Below, piece by piece: positions 46,984 through 55,588 of a stretch of 64,000 nt of DNA. Source of the stretch: Hyphomicrobium denitrificans ATCC 51888 (GTDB lineage Bacteria > Pseudomonadota > Alphaproteobacteria > Rhizobiales > Hyphomicrobiaceae); NCBI RefSeq assembly GCF_000143145.1, contig NC_014313.1, forward strand, positions 1,054,001 through 1,118,000. Direction: 5' to 3'. Position numbers and translations under genes: made by a program. The number at the start of each line of letters is the position of its first letter. Within the stretch, counting starts at the first letter, position 1. The notes beneath the pieces were generated by a model. That model worked only from the letters and a program-made list of their open reading frames with translations, was not told the DNA's origin and did not search any database.

Positions 46984-48045
46984 TCAGTTAAACAGTGACG
47001 TCAGCGATCGCTGAATTGAATCCAAGCTTACGCCGAAGCCCGAGTCATCGGGCCGTGGAGCCCGGCGCTTCGTAGTCTTCTTGCGCTGGGTGACGACTTT
47101 TGCCGGCGGACTTGACTCCGTCGCGTCGTTGACGGCCGCGGGCTGGCTCAGGGCCGCACGCGGTACGGGCGTGAGTTCCGGCTTTTCGTCCGCGATGACG
47201 CTGCCGCCCTCAAAGCGCAATCCGGATTGCTCGCTCGCGGCGGTGCTGACCTTCGTCACGGTCGCGACTGGCGGAGGAGGCTCGGCGGCGATGCCGGGCT
47301 TCGGATCTTCTACGCTCTGGATTGCCTCGCGACCTGCCGGGCGAGTGCTACTCGTCGAGATGGGGCTCACGGCGGGCGCAGGCGGCGTCATCCCAGCGGC
47401 GGGCACGAGCATTTCCGGCTGCGCCCAAGGATGATCCAGCATCGATCGCTCGTCGCCCGCAACTGTAGAGACAGAGCCTGCCGGTGAAGCGACGGGCGCG
47501 TCAGTCGCAATCGCGACTTTCGTTTGCAGGGCGCTTCGATCATAGGTCGCGACCGCATGCATATTGCTCGCATCGGCGACGCGCGTCGGGAGAGTCGAGC
47601 ACGTTACGTCCGTATTTGACGAGACGAGCGCCAAAAGCGCTTCATCAGGATCGTCGACGGACATGTGAGCATTCGCGACGCTTAGGAATGCGCTCATGCC
47701 CGTCTGCGAGGCGGCACTCCACCGTCCCGAAACTGGGCCGTCGTAACAGTGCGCCTTCGCCAGAGCGACCTGCAAGTCGCGTGCGAGCTCGGCGCGCGGC
47801 GGCGCTGCCGGTCGTGGCGTTTCCTGCGCCGAAGCGTCGGGGATGATATAAATCGGAGATGTGATCGAAGATGCCCGAACGACAGGGGGCATTGGCATCG
47901 CTTCGGCTGCGGCCGGTGGGATGGCGTCGTCCGCGTCGACGGCGAGGTAATAAACGTAAAACGCACTGAGGGCGATTGCGCTGAGCACGATACCTCGTGC
48001 CTTGGCGGCATACGCATTCGGCAAAACGGAACGCACGAGATTCAC
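46984..48045 (-). CDS. Proline/alanine-rich membrane-anchored protein with a peptidoglycan-binding-like motif
   Basis: About 353 residues. One N-terminal membrane span (ARGIVLSAIALSAFYVYYLAV) is followed by a small helical domain, DLQVALAKAHCYDGPVSGRWSAASQTGMSAF, resembling PG_binding_1 repeats. Then comes a long low-complexity Pro/Ala/Ser region and a basic C-terminus (RKKTTKRRAPRPDD). A periplasmic, envelope-associated role is inferred. The upstream frame starts only with TTG at 48084, so GTG 48045 (MNLVRS) is chosen with low certainty. It converges with the DUF192 gene. Confidence 0.6.
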   Translation of the reverse strand: MNLVRSVLPNAYAAKARGIVLSAIALSAFYVYYLAVDADDAIPPAAAEAMPMPPVVRASSITSPIYIIPDASAQETPRPAAPPRAELARDLQVALAKAHCYDGPVSGRWSAASQTGMSAFLSVANAHMSVDDPDEALLALVSSNTDVTCSTLPTRVADASNMHAVATYDRSALQTKVAIATDAPVASPAGSVSTVAGDERSMLDHPWAQPEMLVPAAGMTPPAPAVSPISTSSTRPAGREAIQSVEDPKPGIAAEPPPPVATVTKVSTAASEQSGLRFEGGSVIADEKPELTPVPRAALSQPAAVNDATESSPPAKVVTQRKKTTKRRAPRPDDSGFGVSLDSIQRSLTSLFN

Positions 48046-48311
48046 GATACGCACTCGCGAGCAACGCCAACAGGAACAGAACAATACGGGACCGCCAGAC
48101 GGGGCGGCCGAGCTTCACCAATTCGCTACTATTTCAGGGGGGCTTTGGCAAAGGCAACTGTCGCCACTGATGCCAATCAGCCGGACGGGCGTGGCACGGG
48201 ATCGACACTTCCGGCCGGCGCGGCCGCCTGCGACTGCTTGAGACCGCTTGCGACCCGGCCGGAGCGTCGATCACCCGCCGGGGCGCGGCTATTCGTTCTG
48301 CAAATGTCCAT

Positions 48312-48339
48312 TTGTTCGCGCGGGCGAACATGCTACTAA
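48312..48339 (+). promoter_or_regulatory. Candidate promoter of tRNA-Pro with an overlapping palindrome
   Basis: TTGTTC (48312-48317) and TACTAA (48334-48339) are 16 bases apart, 14 bases before the tRNA. The -35 region overlaps a perfect TGTTCG-N6-CGAACA palindrome (48313-48330), which could be an operator or just a hairpin. The promoter assignment is by pattern only. Confidence 0.35.
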
Positions 48340-48353
48340 GCCCCGTCTTTTGT

Positions 48354-48430
48354 CGGGGCGTAGCTCAGCCTGGTAGAGCATCTGCTTTGGGAGCAGAGGG
48401 TCGCGTGTTCGAATCATGTCGCCCCGACCA
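48354..48430 (+). tRNA. tRNA-Pro (anticodon TGG)
   Basis: A 77-nt cloverleaf with encoded CCA. The acceptor CGGGGCG pairs with CGCCCCG, the T-arm has TGTTCGAATCA, and the anticodon loop TTTGGGA gives TGG, reading CCA and related proline codons. Confidence 0.95.
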
Positions 48431-48480
48431 AGTCTTTCGCTCAATTGAGTGCGCGCTTCAGGCGCTCTCGCGGTCGCCCC

Positions 48481-48837
48481 TCACTTGCCGGTGACCTGAG
48501 CTTTGAGATCGTTCAAATAGCCGACGATCGCGCTGACCTCTTCCGATGAGAATGTGAATTCCGGCATATCCGCGTGGCCGGAGACAATGCCCTCGGCGAG
48601 GGACTCTTCGAGGTTCTCGGGCGGGTAGCGCATGACGATCTCGCGGAACGGCGGCGCTTCCTTGTGCGTACTGTCGCCCGTCATGCCGATTGCATGGCAG
48701 CGGGAACAATTCTTTTCGAGGATTGCCGCGCCGTCGATTTGCGGTGTGTCGGGCGCAGCAACGGCCGTGCCACCGCCGAGCCAGAACAACAGGCTCGCGA
48801 CCAGCGCCACCCGATCGGCGCGAAGATTGAATCCCAT
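48481..48837 (-). CDS. Small periplasmic cytochrome c
   Basis: 118 residues. A signal peptide (RVALVASLLFWLGGGTAVAA) precedes one class I haem site, C44-SRC-H48 (NCSRCHAIG), with the probable axial methionine in HADMPEF (about residue 91). A final helix (EEVSAIVGYLNDLK) completes the fold. It carries electrons in the periplasm, partner unknown. It is divergently transcribed from a second small cytochrome c 96 bases away. Confidence 0.88.
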   Translation of the reverse strand: MGFNLRADRVALVASLLFWLGGGTAVAAPDTPQIDGAAILEKNCSRCHAIGMTGDSTHKEAPPFREIVMRYPPENLEESLAEGIVSGHADMPEFTFSSEEVSAIVGYLNDLKAQVTGK

Positions 48838-48932
48838 GTCGTCTCCCTCGAAAGCGTTTGCGCTCGATCAATTCCAGCATATCGCGCGCACCCTAGAAGC
48901 GTTTTGATCTTGAACAGCAGCGGGAGGGAAAT

Positions 48933-49337
48933 ATGGCGGGCGCATTTCTAATTGCAACGCGAACAGTTGCTTGCCTGTTTGCCGCCGGATTGGCGTTCGC
49001 GGCGCATTCGTCAGCGGCTGTCGCGCAAGTGGAACCGCAAGGTCCGGTCATCCGGGAAGAGCCGGGACGACTCGAATCCTCAAAGCCCGATATCGAGAAC
49101 GGCGCGCGGCTGGCGAAAACGCTGTGCACGAGTTGTCACTTGATTGGGCAAGCATCGGATCGACCCGTTCAGGCTGACGTGCCCAGCTTTTCAGGCGTCG
49201 CCAATCGCCCGAACCAGACGCTCGATCATCTGACGACATGGCTGACCGAGCCGCATCCGCCGATGCCCAATCTCAGTCTCACGCGATTGGAGATCCGCGA
49301 TCTGGCCGGTTACATCTTCTCGCTTCGCAAAGAGTAG
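48933..49337 (+). CDS. Small periplasmic cytochrome c
   Basis: 134 residues. A signal peptide ends near AAVAQ. The single haem motif is C65-TSC-H69 (TLCTSCHLIG), and the axial Met is probably that of PPMPNL (about 110). The linker of about 30 residues before the haem domain is rich in Glu and Pro. GGGAGGGA precedes the ATG. It shares its promoter region with the divergent cytochrome gene, so the two may serve one respiratory or methylotrophic chain, which is inferred from arrangement only. Confidence 0.86.
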   Translation: MAGAFLIATRTVACLFAAGLAFAAHSSAAVAQVEPQGPVIREEPGRLESSKPDIENGARLAKTLCTSCHLIGQASDRPVQADVPSFSGVANRPNQTLDHLTTWLTEPHPPMPNLSLTRLEIRDLAGYIFSLRKE

Positions 49338-49529
49338 ACCAGTTTTTCAGCACCGGATTTTTGTGTGCTTCGTCGAGTGCTTGCGTACTCAGGCACGCAA
49401 ATAGTGGTGCGGCCTATGTAATCTGGCAATTCGCTGTTGGCGATTGCGTCGTCGTGGTTGGCAAGGTGCACCCCGTCACGTAGAACGGGCACGGACGCTT
49501 TATCGCTGCTGCCGGGTTGCCAACCAGAT

Positions 49530-50597
49530 ATGCTTACAGAAACAACATCTTTTGTGGGCGGCCGGCGTCCTAAGATTTTAGTGATGGGCGACACGCGTGC
49601 GGTCGGTCACCATGGCAGCACGCTGGTTATGGAAGCCATTGTGCGCGAGTTGGCTAATCGGGGTGCCGATGCCGCCATTGCAGGGCCGGTTCGCTCCGAA
49701 TTCGACGTTGCGCGTCTTCGTACATTCGACGGGGTCGTCATCAACGGTGAGGGCGCGCTGCACGTTCGAAGTCCAAAGGCGCTTTTGATATCCCAATTCG
49801 CCCGGCGCGCACGAGACATTGGCATTCCCTGTTTTCTCGTGAATACCGTCATCGACGAATGTGACGAGGAGGTCATTCAAGGCTTTCCCGCTCTGACCGG
49901 CGTGTTCTGCCGAGAACCGAGAAGTCTCGAGAGGGCGAAGTCATACGGCGCGACGGCGAAGCTTTGTCCCGATGTCACGCTCGCAATCGAAACGCCAAAA
50001 GATATCAAGTGGCACGCGGGCGAGAAAGTCATCGTCACGGATTCGACGCTCGGCTCGGTCAATAAGCTGCTTCATGCATTCGCGCGCCGCACGCACGCCG
50101 CGTTTCTGCCGATGAGAACACGTCCGCAGGTGCCGATCTTTTCGAGCAAAAAAGCTTTTATGCGGATCGTGAAATACGAGGTGCGGCACAAAATTGGAAA
50201 TGTGCTGCCTGGAAATTTCACGGCCGATCGTTTCGGATGCTCCGTCGGGTCAGCGGACGCTTTTCTTCGCGCTATTGCAGGCGGTACGAAATTCATCGTT
50301 TCCGGACGATTCCACGGTGCGTGTCTCGCCATGAGATTAGGCGTCCCTTTTCTGGCGGTGCGATCGATCACGCACAAAGTGGAAAGCTTGCTGGATGACG
50401 CGCAGCTCTCGCACAAGCTCATCGACCTGGAAACTTTGAAGTCGACGACGCGCCTCGATAGTTTGTTCGCCGCCGCAACGTGGAGCGACGCGGACCAAGC
50501 TCGTTGCCGAAGCTATGTCGCGAACGCCCAGAAAGCCGTTGCGGAGTGCTTCGATGACGTGGTCGCGCAGATCGCGGTTGAACGCGCGCGCGCGTAA
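49530..50597 (+). CDS. Polysaccharide pyruvyl transferase family protein
   Basis: 355 residues. The family pattern is present: an N-terminal Rossmann-like half (ILVMGDTRAVGHHGSTLVMEAIVREL, GVVINGEGALH) and a C-terminal half with the nucleotide-site signature FIVSGRFHGACLAMRLGVPFLAV. Members transfer pyruvate ketals to glycans, or in the CsaB group to cell-wall polymers, and some have other glycan roles. The start at 49530 (MLTETTS) is chosen because the upstream frame looks non-coding. MGDTR at 49584 is possible. It has no other glycan genes around it except the QueC-like gene 235 bases downstream. Confidence 0.8.
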   Translation: MLTETTSFVGGRRPKILVMGDTRAVGHHGSTLVMEAIVRELANRGADAAIAGPVRSEFDVARLRTFDGVVINGEGALHVRSPKALLISQFARRARDIGIPCFLVNTVIDECDEEVIQGFPALTGVFCREPRSLERAKSYGATAKLCPDVTLAIETPKDIKWHAGEKVIVTDSTLGSVNKLLHAFARRTHAAFLPMRTRPQVPIFSSKKAFMRIVKYEVRHKIGNVLPGNFTADRFGCSVGSADAFLRAIAGGTKFIVSGRFHGACLAMRLGVPFLAVRSITHKVESLLDDAQLSHKLIDLETLKSTTRLDSLFAAATWSDADQARCRSYVANAQKAVAECFDDVVAQIAVERARA

Positions 50598-50832
50598 CGT
50601 GTCCCGGCAGCGACATATCTAAGACGATACAGCAGCCGGTCGCGCCGGGTTTGCAAGCGGTGCGCGTTCCATTGCGGCACACCGATTGCTGGTGGCGCGC
50701 CAGACCTGAACTGCCATTTATGAATATCCGTCAGTACGGCGCTTGAGCATTGGCGAAAGAAGCCCGATTGTCCTGACGCTCTTCTGCCATTTGTGCAGTC
50801 GTGATTGGAATTGACGGGAAAAGGCGATTGCA

Positions 50833-51912
50833 ATGTGGAAGGTCGAGCAGGACGGGAACCAGGTCAGGCTGTCGGACAGCGGCCGGACGATAAGCTACCA
50901 AGTCGAAGGGTTGGAACTGCCGCAGCTTTCCGATCACAGTTTCGCGGTCTGGCATACGCTGCCGACCGCGATGCTGACGGGGCGCGATATCGAGATCGAT
51001 GGCCCGGTCGATCCTGTCGTTATCGCCAATGGAGAAAAGCTCGCCCGCGTCTGGTCCATGTGGAGCCCGGGCGTATTGCAGCCCGTCAAAATCCACGCAT
51101 CGAAGGTCGTAGCGCCGCAGCGCGGCAAGCGCAGTGTGCTCGCGTTTTATTCGGGCGGCGTCGATTCAACGTTCCATTTGATGGCATCGCCAAAAGACGA
51201 TCTGCCGTCGCGCGCTTTGACGATCCACGGAATGGATTACAAGCCGGACAATGACCGCAATTTTCTTGCGCTCGTCAGAAAGACCGAGCCGCTTCTGAAG
51301 CATTTTGGAATCGAGCGTGTGACGATCAAGAGCGACGTCGCGCAATACGGCAAAGCAACCATCTTGCATGGCTTCACGCTCGCCGGCTGCGCGAGCTTGC
51401 TCTCCGATGTTTTCGGAACGGTACAGATCGCGGCCGACTACACCTGGGAGCAAGACATGATGTCGTGGCCGTGGGGCACGAACCACGTCACGAACAGGTA
51501 TTTCGCTGGTTCCGACTGGTCGCTCAAAACGGTCACGAGCGACTTTTCGAGAACGGAAAAGATCGAGGCCATCGCTGCAAACAAGATGGCGTGCGATGCG
51601 ATTTCATTTTGTACCGATAGCAAGTCGCGGCCCGTCAACTGCGGGCGTTGCCAGAAATGCGTTCGAACGAAGCTGATGTTTCTGATCGCGACGGATCAGA
51701 TCCCGCCGATCTTCACAGACAATTCCTATCAGCCCTCAATGCTCGGCAGGATCGATCTTGCGAAGCGCAAGGAGCGGGCATTCTTCGCTGACATTTATAT
51801 GCAGGCGGTCGCGCGTGATCGCGAGCAGCACGTTCCTGGCCTTGGCGCAAAGCTGCGACGAGTCGATGTTTCGCCGCGCCACCGCATCAAGCGGTTCCTC
51901 GGGCTGGGGTAG
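50833..51912 (+). CDS. QueC-like PP-loop ATPase domain protein of unknown function
   Basis: 359 residues. The first 95 or so are a beta-rich domain I do not recognise. Next comes a PP-loop, FYSGGVDST (SGGVDS at 107-112), which activates a substrate by adenylation. Near residue 260 the motif C260-x9-C270-GR-C273-QK-C276 matches the zinc site of QueC, the preQ0 synthase of queuosine biosynthesis. The N-terminal extension and the pairing with a pyruvyl-transferase-like gene argue against ordinary QueC, so a glycan or nucleotide modification is possible. It ends 35 bases from the 3' end of tRNA-Arg. Confidence 0.65.
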   Translation: MWKVEQDGNQVRLSDSGRTISYQVEGLELPQLSDHSFAVWHTLPTAMLTGRDIEIDGPVDPVVIANGEKLARVWSMWSPGVLQPVKIHASKVVAPQRGKRSVLAFYSGGVDSTFHLMASPKDDLPSRALTIHGMDYKPDNDRNFLALVRKTEPLLKHFGIERVTIKSDVAQYGKATILHGFTLAGCASLLSDVFGTVQIAADYTWEQDMMSWPWGTNHVTNRYFAGSDWSLKTVTSDFSRTEKIEAIAANKMACDAISFCTDSKSRPVNCGRCQKCVRTKLMFLIATDQIPPIFTDNSYQPSMLGRIDLAKRKERAFFADIYMQAVARDREQHVPGLGAKLRRVDVSPRHRIKRFLGLG

Positions 51913-51947
51913 CAAAACCTCATCGGACACTCGAACCAGCGTGCAGC

Positions 51948-52024
51948 TGGCGATCCCGGCAGGATTCGAACCTGCGACCCTCTGCTTAGAAGGCAGATGC
52001 TCTATCCAACTGAGCTACGGGATC
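51948..52024 (-). tRNA. tRNA-Arg (anticodon TCT)
   Basis: A 77-nt minus-strand cloverleaf with encoded CCA. The acceptor GATCCCG pairs with CGGGATC, the T-arm has GGTTCGAATCC, and the loop CTTCTAA gives TCT, reading AGA arginine codons. Its 3' end faces the QueC-like gene. No second copy of the 3' end was seen nearby, so an island boundary is possible but not shown. Confidence 0.95.
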
Positions 52025-52253
52025 CCGCATTGCTGCGGTGCCACAAGTTCGCCCTTATCAGCCGAACCGGCGGCACGACGCTCCGTCAGCGCCGCGAAAA
52101 ACCGATAATGGCCGCCGCTCCCGAGCGCAAGTCATCGCCGGCATCAATCGTTCGGAACGGCAAGCCCGGCAACGCTGTTGATTGTGTCGCAGATCCCGTG
52201 CGACAACACCGGCAAAAAACGAAAAAGAACAGATTCATCGTGGGGAGGGGAAC

Positions 52254-53894
52254 ATGACGGCGATGGCGTCCGATCAGGCACCGGGGCTTTTGGACCGCGG
52301 CCGCATCGTTGCGCGGGCGGGCTTCAACCGGTGGCTCGTGCCCCCCGCCGCCCTTGCGATCCACCTCTGCATCGGCATGAGCTATGGGCTCAGCGTCTTC
52401 TGGCTGCCCCTGTCGCAGGCTCTCGGCATTTCGAAGCCGGTGGCGTGTCCCGACATGTCGCTGATGCAGGAACTGTTCACGACGACGTGTGACTGGCGCG
52501 TCAGCAGCCTGCTCGTGACCTTCGAACTCGGGATCGTTTTCCTCGGGCTGTCGGCCGCGGCGTTTGGAGGCTGGCTCGAGCGGGCTGGCCCGCGCCGGGC
52601 GGGCGTGTCTGCGGCGCTCTGCTGGGGCGGCGGCTTCCTGCTCGCGGCGCTCGCCGTCTATATTCATCAGCTCTGGCTGTTCTGGCTTGGCCTCGGCGTA
52701 ATCGGTGGCATCGGACTTGGGCTCGGCTACATCTCGCCGGTCTCGACGCTGATCAAATGGTTTCCGGACCGGCGCGGCATGGCCACCGGCATGGCGATCA
52801 TGGGTTTTGGCGGCGGCGCGATGATCGGTTCGCCGCTGGCCATCCTGCTGATGAACCATTTCAAGGACGATCAATCGTCCGGCGTCGCGCAGGCGATGGC
52901 CGTGATGGGCTGCATCTATCTGGTGTTCATGCTGTGCGGCGCCTTCGGGTACCGCGTGCCGCCCGACGGCTGGAAGCCCGACGGATGGACACAATCCAAG
53001 GAGCGAACGCACGCGCTCATCACGACCGGCCACGTGCATCTCAACGATGCGCACAAGACTCCGCAATTCTGGCTGATCTGGGTCGCGTTGTGGATGAACG
53101 TGTCGGCCGGTATCGGCGTGCTGTCGATGGCGTCGCCGATGCTGCAGGAAATCTTCGGCGGATCGCTGATCGGCCGCCCTGACTTGAAATTCGGCGACCT
53201 CGACGCCTCGCAGCATGCTGTGATTGCCGGTATCGCAGGCGGGTTCGTCAGCCTCCTGTCGCTATTCAATAGCGGCGGTCGTTTCGCCTGGGCGTCGCTG
53301 TCCGATATCCTCGGGCGCAAGGTGACCTATTTCTCCTTCTTCATTCTGGGCATGATCCTCTACGTACTGGCGCCGACGCTGGCGCACATGGGATCGGTGG
53401 CGCTGTTCGTCGGTACGCTGTGCATCATCATCAGCATGTACGGCGGTGGCTTTGCGACTCTTCCGGCGTATCTCGCCGATATCTTCGGCACGCAGTTCGT
53501 CGGCGCGATTCACGGCCGCATCCTGACGGCGTGGTCGGCGGCCGGCATTCTGGGGCCGCTGGTCATCGGATACATTCGCGACGCGGAAATCGCGGCCGGC
53601 GTGCCGCGCGCCGCCGTCTACGACTATACGCTCTATATCCTGACCGGCTTCCTGCTCATCGGCCTCATCGCCAACGCGCTCGTACGACCGGTCGATCATA
53701 AATACATGATGACGGATGAGCAGCTTGCGGCGCTCAAGACGAAAGCTTCGACGGCGACGTTGCCGGATGGCTCGCATGGCATCGGCTTCGGCGGCTTCAG
53801 CCCTGCGGTCTTACTCGCGTGGCTCGCCGTTGGAATACCGTTCCTGTGGGGCGTCTGGAATACGCTGGTGAAAGCGGTGGCGTTGTTCGGGTGA
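52254..53894 (+). CDS. MFS transporter, oxalate/formate antiporter (OFA) family
   Basis: 546 residues with 12 predicted spans. It has the MFS pattern: WLERAGPRRAGVSAAL between spans 2 and 3, then GYISPVSTLIKWFPDRRGMATGMAIMGFGGGAMIGSP, an OFA-like segment. The second half contains GRFAWASLSDILGRKVTYF. It probably exchanges small organic acids such as oxalate, formate or related C1/C2 compounds. The substrate is inferred from the family. GGGGAGGGGAAC precedes ATG 52254. It is a single gene, convergent with the NDUFS4-like gene. Confidence 0.8.
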   Translation: MTAMASDQAPGLLDRGRIVARAGFNRWLVPPAALAIHLCIGMSYGLSVFWLPLSQALGISKPVACPDMSLMQELFTTTCDWRVSSLLVTFELGIVFLGLSAAAFGGWLERAGPRRAGVSAALCWGGGFLLAALAVYIHQLWLFWLGLGVIGGIGLGLGYISPVSTLIKWFPDRRGMATGMAIMGFGGGAMIGSPLAILLMNHFKDDQSSGVAQAMAVMGCIYLVFMLCGAFGYRVPPDGWKPDGWTQSKERTHALITTGHVHLNDAHKTPQFWLIWVALWMNVSAGIGVLSMASPMLQEIFGGSLIGRPDLKFGDLDASQHAVIAGIAGGFVSLLSLFNSGGRFAWASLSDILGRKVTYFSFFILGMILYVLAPTLAHMGSVALFVGTLCIIISMYGGGFATLPAYLADIFGTQFVGAIHGRILTAWSAAGILGPLVIGYIRDAEIAAGVPRAAVYDYTLYILTGFLLIGLIANALVRPVDHKYMMTDEQLAALKTKASTATLPDGSHGIGFGGFSPAVLLAWLAVGIPFLWGVWNTLVKAVALFG

Positions 53895-53911
53895 TTACGA
53901 GCCGCGTCGTT

Positions 53912-53934
53912 GCGCGGCCGGTTTTCGGCCGCGC
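53912..53934. terminator. Bidirectional hairpin between the MFS and NDUFS4-like genes
   Basis: GCGCGGCCG, loop GTTTT and CGGCCGCGC form a perfect nine-base stem 18 bases after the MFS stop, between two convergent genes. There is no T-tract on either side, so its efficiency as a terminator is uncertain. Confidence 0.4.
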
Positions 53935-53991
53935 GGGATGCGCGGATCAAAGTCGCCGATCAACGCGTAGGACTGTGCGACGGCAGGGTGC

Positions 53992-54297
53992 TCAGTGCGT
54001 CCAGTTCGTGGCGCGTCCGAAGCGGAAGTTGTCGGCGTAGGATTTGCGGATCGGCTTCCGCGGCTTCGGCTCGGCGAGCGAGTAACTCAGGCCTTCGCGC
54101 ACGGCGTAGGCGATCGCCTCTTCCTTGGTTTCGAACTCGAGCCGCACCTGCGTTTGCGTATCGCGGGTGCTCGTCCATCCCATGAGCGGGTCGGCCGCAC
54201 GCGGCGTCGCCGGGGCGAACTCCAGAACCCACTCTTTGGTGCGAGCTTCGCCAGACTGCATCGCGGATCTGGCTGGCTTGAAAATGCGCGCGGTCAT
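53992..54297 (-). CDS. ETC complex I subunit, NDUFS4-like
   Basis: 101 residues. It aligns by eye with the NDUFS4/18-kDa accessory subunit: RIFKPARSAMQSG, WVLEFAP, DPLMGWTSTRDTQTQVRLEFETKEEAIAYA and the end KSYADNFRFGRATNWTH. This subunit is a marker of alphaproteobacteria and mitochondria and binds the peripheral arm of NADH dehydrogenase. It is encoded apart from the nuo operon, as is usual. Confidence 0.9.
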   Translation of the reverse strand: MTARIFKPARSAMQSGEARTKEWVLEFAPATPRAADPLMGWTSTRDTQTQVRLEFETKEEAIAYAVREGLSYSLAEPKPRKPIRKSYADNFRFGRATNWTH

Positions 54298-54591
54298 CGG
54301 CAGTCCTCAGTCGGCTTTCTCGAATGCTGGCTCGAATGCTGGTCGTGATCGTGATGATATACACGAATGCGCCGCCCCTGCGTCTGCGGCAGATAATTTC
54401 ATGCGAACGTACTGTCAACGGAGCATTGTCGGGCCATCATAGATCAAGGCGGCTCTGGACGGAAATTCGCCATCGGAGCACCGCCAGGCTCGAAGTGTCG
54501 CGCCGGGTTGCGTAAACTAGTCTCGTCCGCTTGCGATTTTGGGCGCAAATGGATTGATCGCCTGACGGCGAGCGTTTGAATTCCGGTTTCG

Positions 54592-55188
54592 ATGCAAAAA
54601 AATTCCGCATCCCTGGCGAAAGCGTTGCGCGATGTCAGCGCCTGCCGGATCTGCGCGGCGGAGTTGCCTCTCGGTCCGCGTCCGGTCGTGCAGCTCGGAA
54701 GCGGCGCGCGGCTGTTGATCGTCGGTCAGGCGCCGGGGCGGAAAGTGCATCTGACGGGTGTGCCGTGGAATGACGCCAGCGGCGACCGGCTGCGCGAGTG
54801 GCTGGGGCTCGACCGCGATACGTTTTTCGATGCTGCGAAGATTGCCTTGCTGCCGATGGGGTTCTGCTATCCGGGCGTCGGCAAATCAGGCGGCGACAAT
54901 CCGCCGAGGCCGGAATGCGCGCCCCATTGGCACGAACGATTGCTCAGGCATTTGCCCGAGGTTCAGCTGACGGTGCTGGTCGGGCAGTATGCGCATCGTC
55001 GTTATCTCGGGTTGCGCGGCGCATCTTCGGTCACGGCGACGGTCAGAGATTTTTCAATGTACGCGCCGCGGTTCTTTCCGCTGCCGCATCCGAGCTGGCG
55101 CAGCACGATCTGGATGCGCAAGAATCCGTGGTTCGAAGCCGAGGTCGTTCCGGAGCTTCGCGATGCCGTGAAATTGGCGCTTAGGTAA
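54592..55188 (+). CDS. Uracil-DNA glycosylase family (UdgX/family 4-like) protein
   Basis: 198 residues. A CRIC pair at C18/C21 is followed by LLIVGQAPGRKVHLTGVPWND, which has the GQAPG water-activating loop of family 4-type enzymes, and later FPLPHPSWRSTIWMRKNPW, which has the HPSxR leucine-loop region. Only two cysteines of the usual four-cysteine iron-sulfur set stand out, so the cluster may be lacking. A role in DNA repair is inferred. No good ribosome binding site is seen. DUF488 follows after 28 bases. Confidence 0.75.
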   Translation: MQKNSASLAKALRDVSACRICAAELPLGPRPVVQLGSGARLLIVGQAPGRKVHLTGVPWNDASGDRLREWLGLDRDTFFDAAKIALLPMGFCYPGVGKSGGDNPPRPECAPHWHERLLRHLPEVQLTVLVGQYAHRRYLGLRGASSVTATVRDFSMYAPRFFPLPHPSWRSTIWMRKNPWFEAEVVPELRDAVKLALR

Positions 55189-55216
55189 GCGTCGAGCCAA
55201 AACGCGAGAGGCCGTC

Positions 55217-55588
55217 ATGGTGCAAGTTCAGCTGAAGCGCATTTACGAACCGCCGCAGAAATCTGACGGATATCGCGTGCTGGTGGATCGGGTTTGGCCG
55301 CGCGGACTCAGCAAGGACGCCGCGCAGATCGATCTCTGGATGAAGGACATCGCGCCGTCGACTGCGCTGCGCAAATGGTTCAACCACGATCCGGCGCGGT
55401 GGGTTGGATTCCAAGAAAAGTATCGGGCCGAACTGCATGAGCTTGGCGATAAGCTGGACGAATTGCGGGCCCGCGCGAAAAAAGAGCCGGTCACGCTGCT
55501 CTACGGCGCAAAAGATACCGAGCACAATCAGGCGGTCGTGCTGCGTGATGTGTTGGCGGAAAAGCGATCACGCTCAGCTACCCGGTGA
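55217..55588 (+). CDS. DUF488 (YeaO-like) family protein
   Basis: 123 residues. [40 protein letters not shown] and the C-terminal [18 protein letters not shown] are the typical motifs. Function is unknown. The final 15 bases overlap the end of eutC on the other strand, so the genes converge. It may share a transcript with the glycosylase-like gene upstream. Confidence 0.85.
   Translation: MVQVQLKRIYEPPQKSDGYRVLVDRVWPRGLSKDAAQIDLWMKDIAPSTALRKWFNHDPARWVGFQEKYRAELHELGDKLDELRARAKKEPVTLLYGAKDTEHNQAVVLRDVLAEKRSRSATR

Noticed and set aside
48313..48330. TGTTCG-N6-CGAACA as a LexA box
   Set aside because: The alphaproteobacterial LexA site is a direct GTTC repeat. This is an inverted repeat inside a tRNA promoter.
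50711..50795. Two copies of CTGCCATTT 73 bases apart before the QueC-like gene
   Set aside because: A nine-base direct repeat is too short to support an attachment site or transposon scar.
49338..52024. tRNA-Arg as a proven integration site
   Set aside because: No integrase gene and no repeated 3' tRNA segment were found on the far side of the two-gene pair, so only the possibility is noted.
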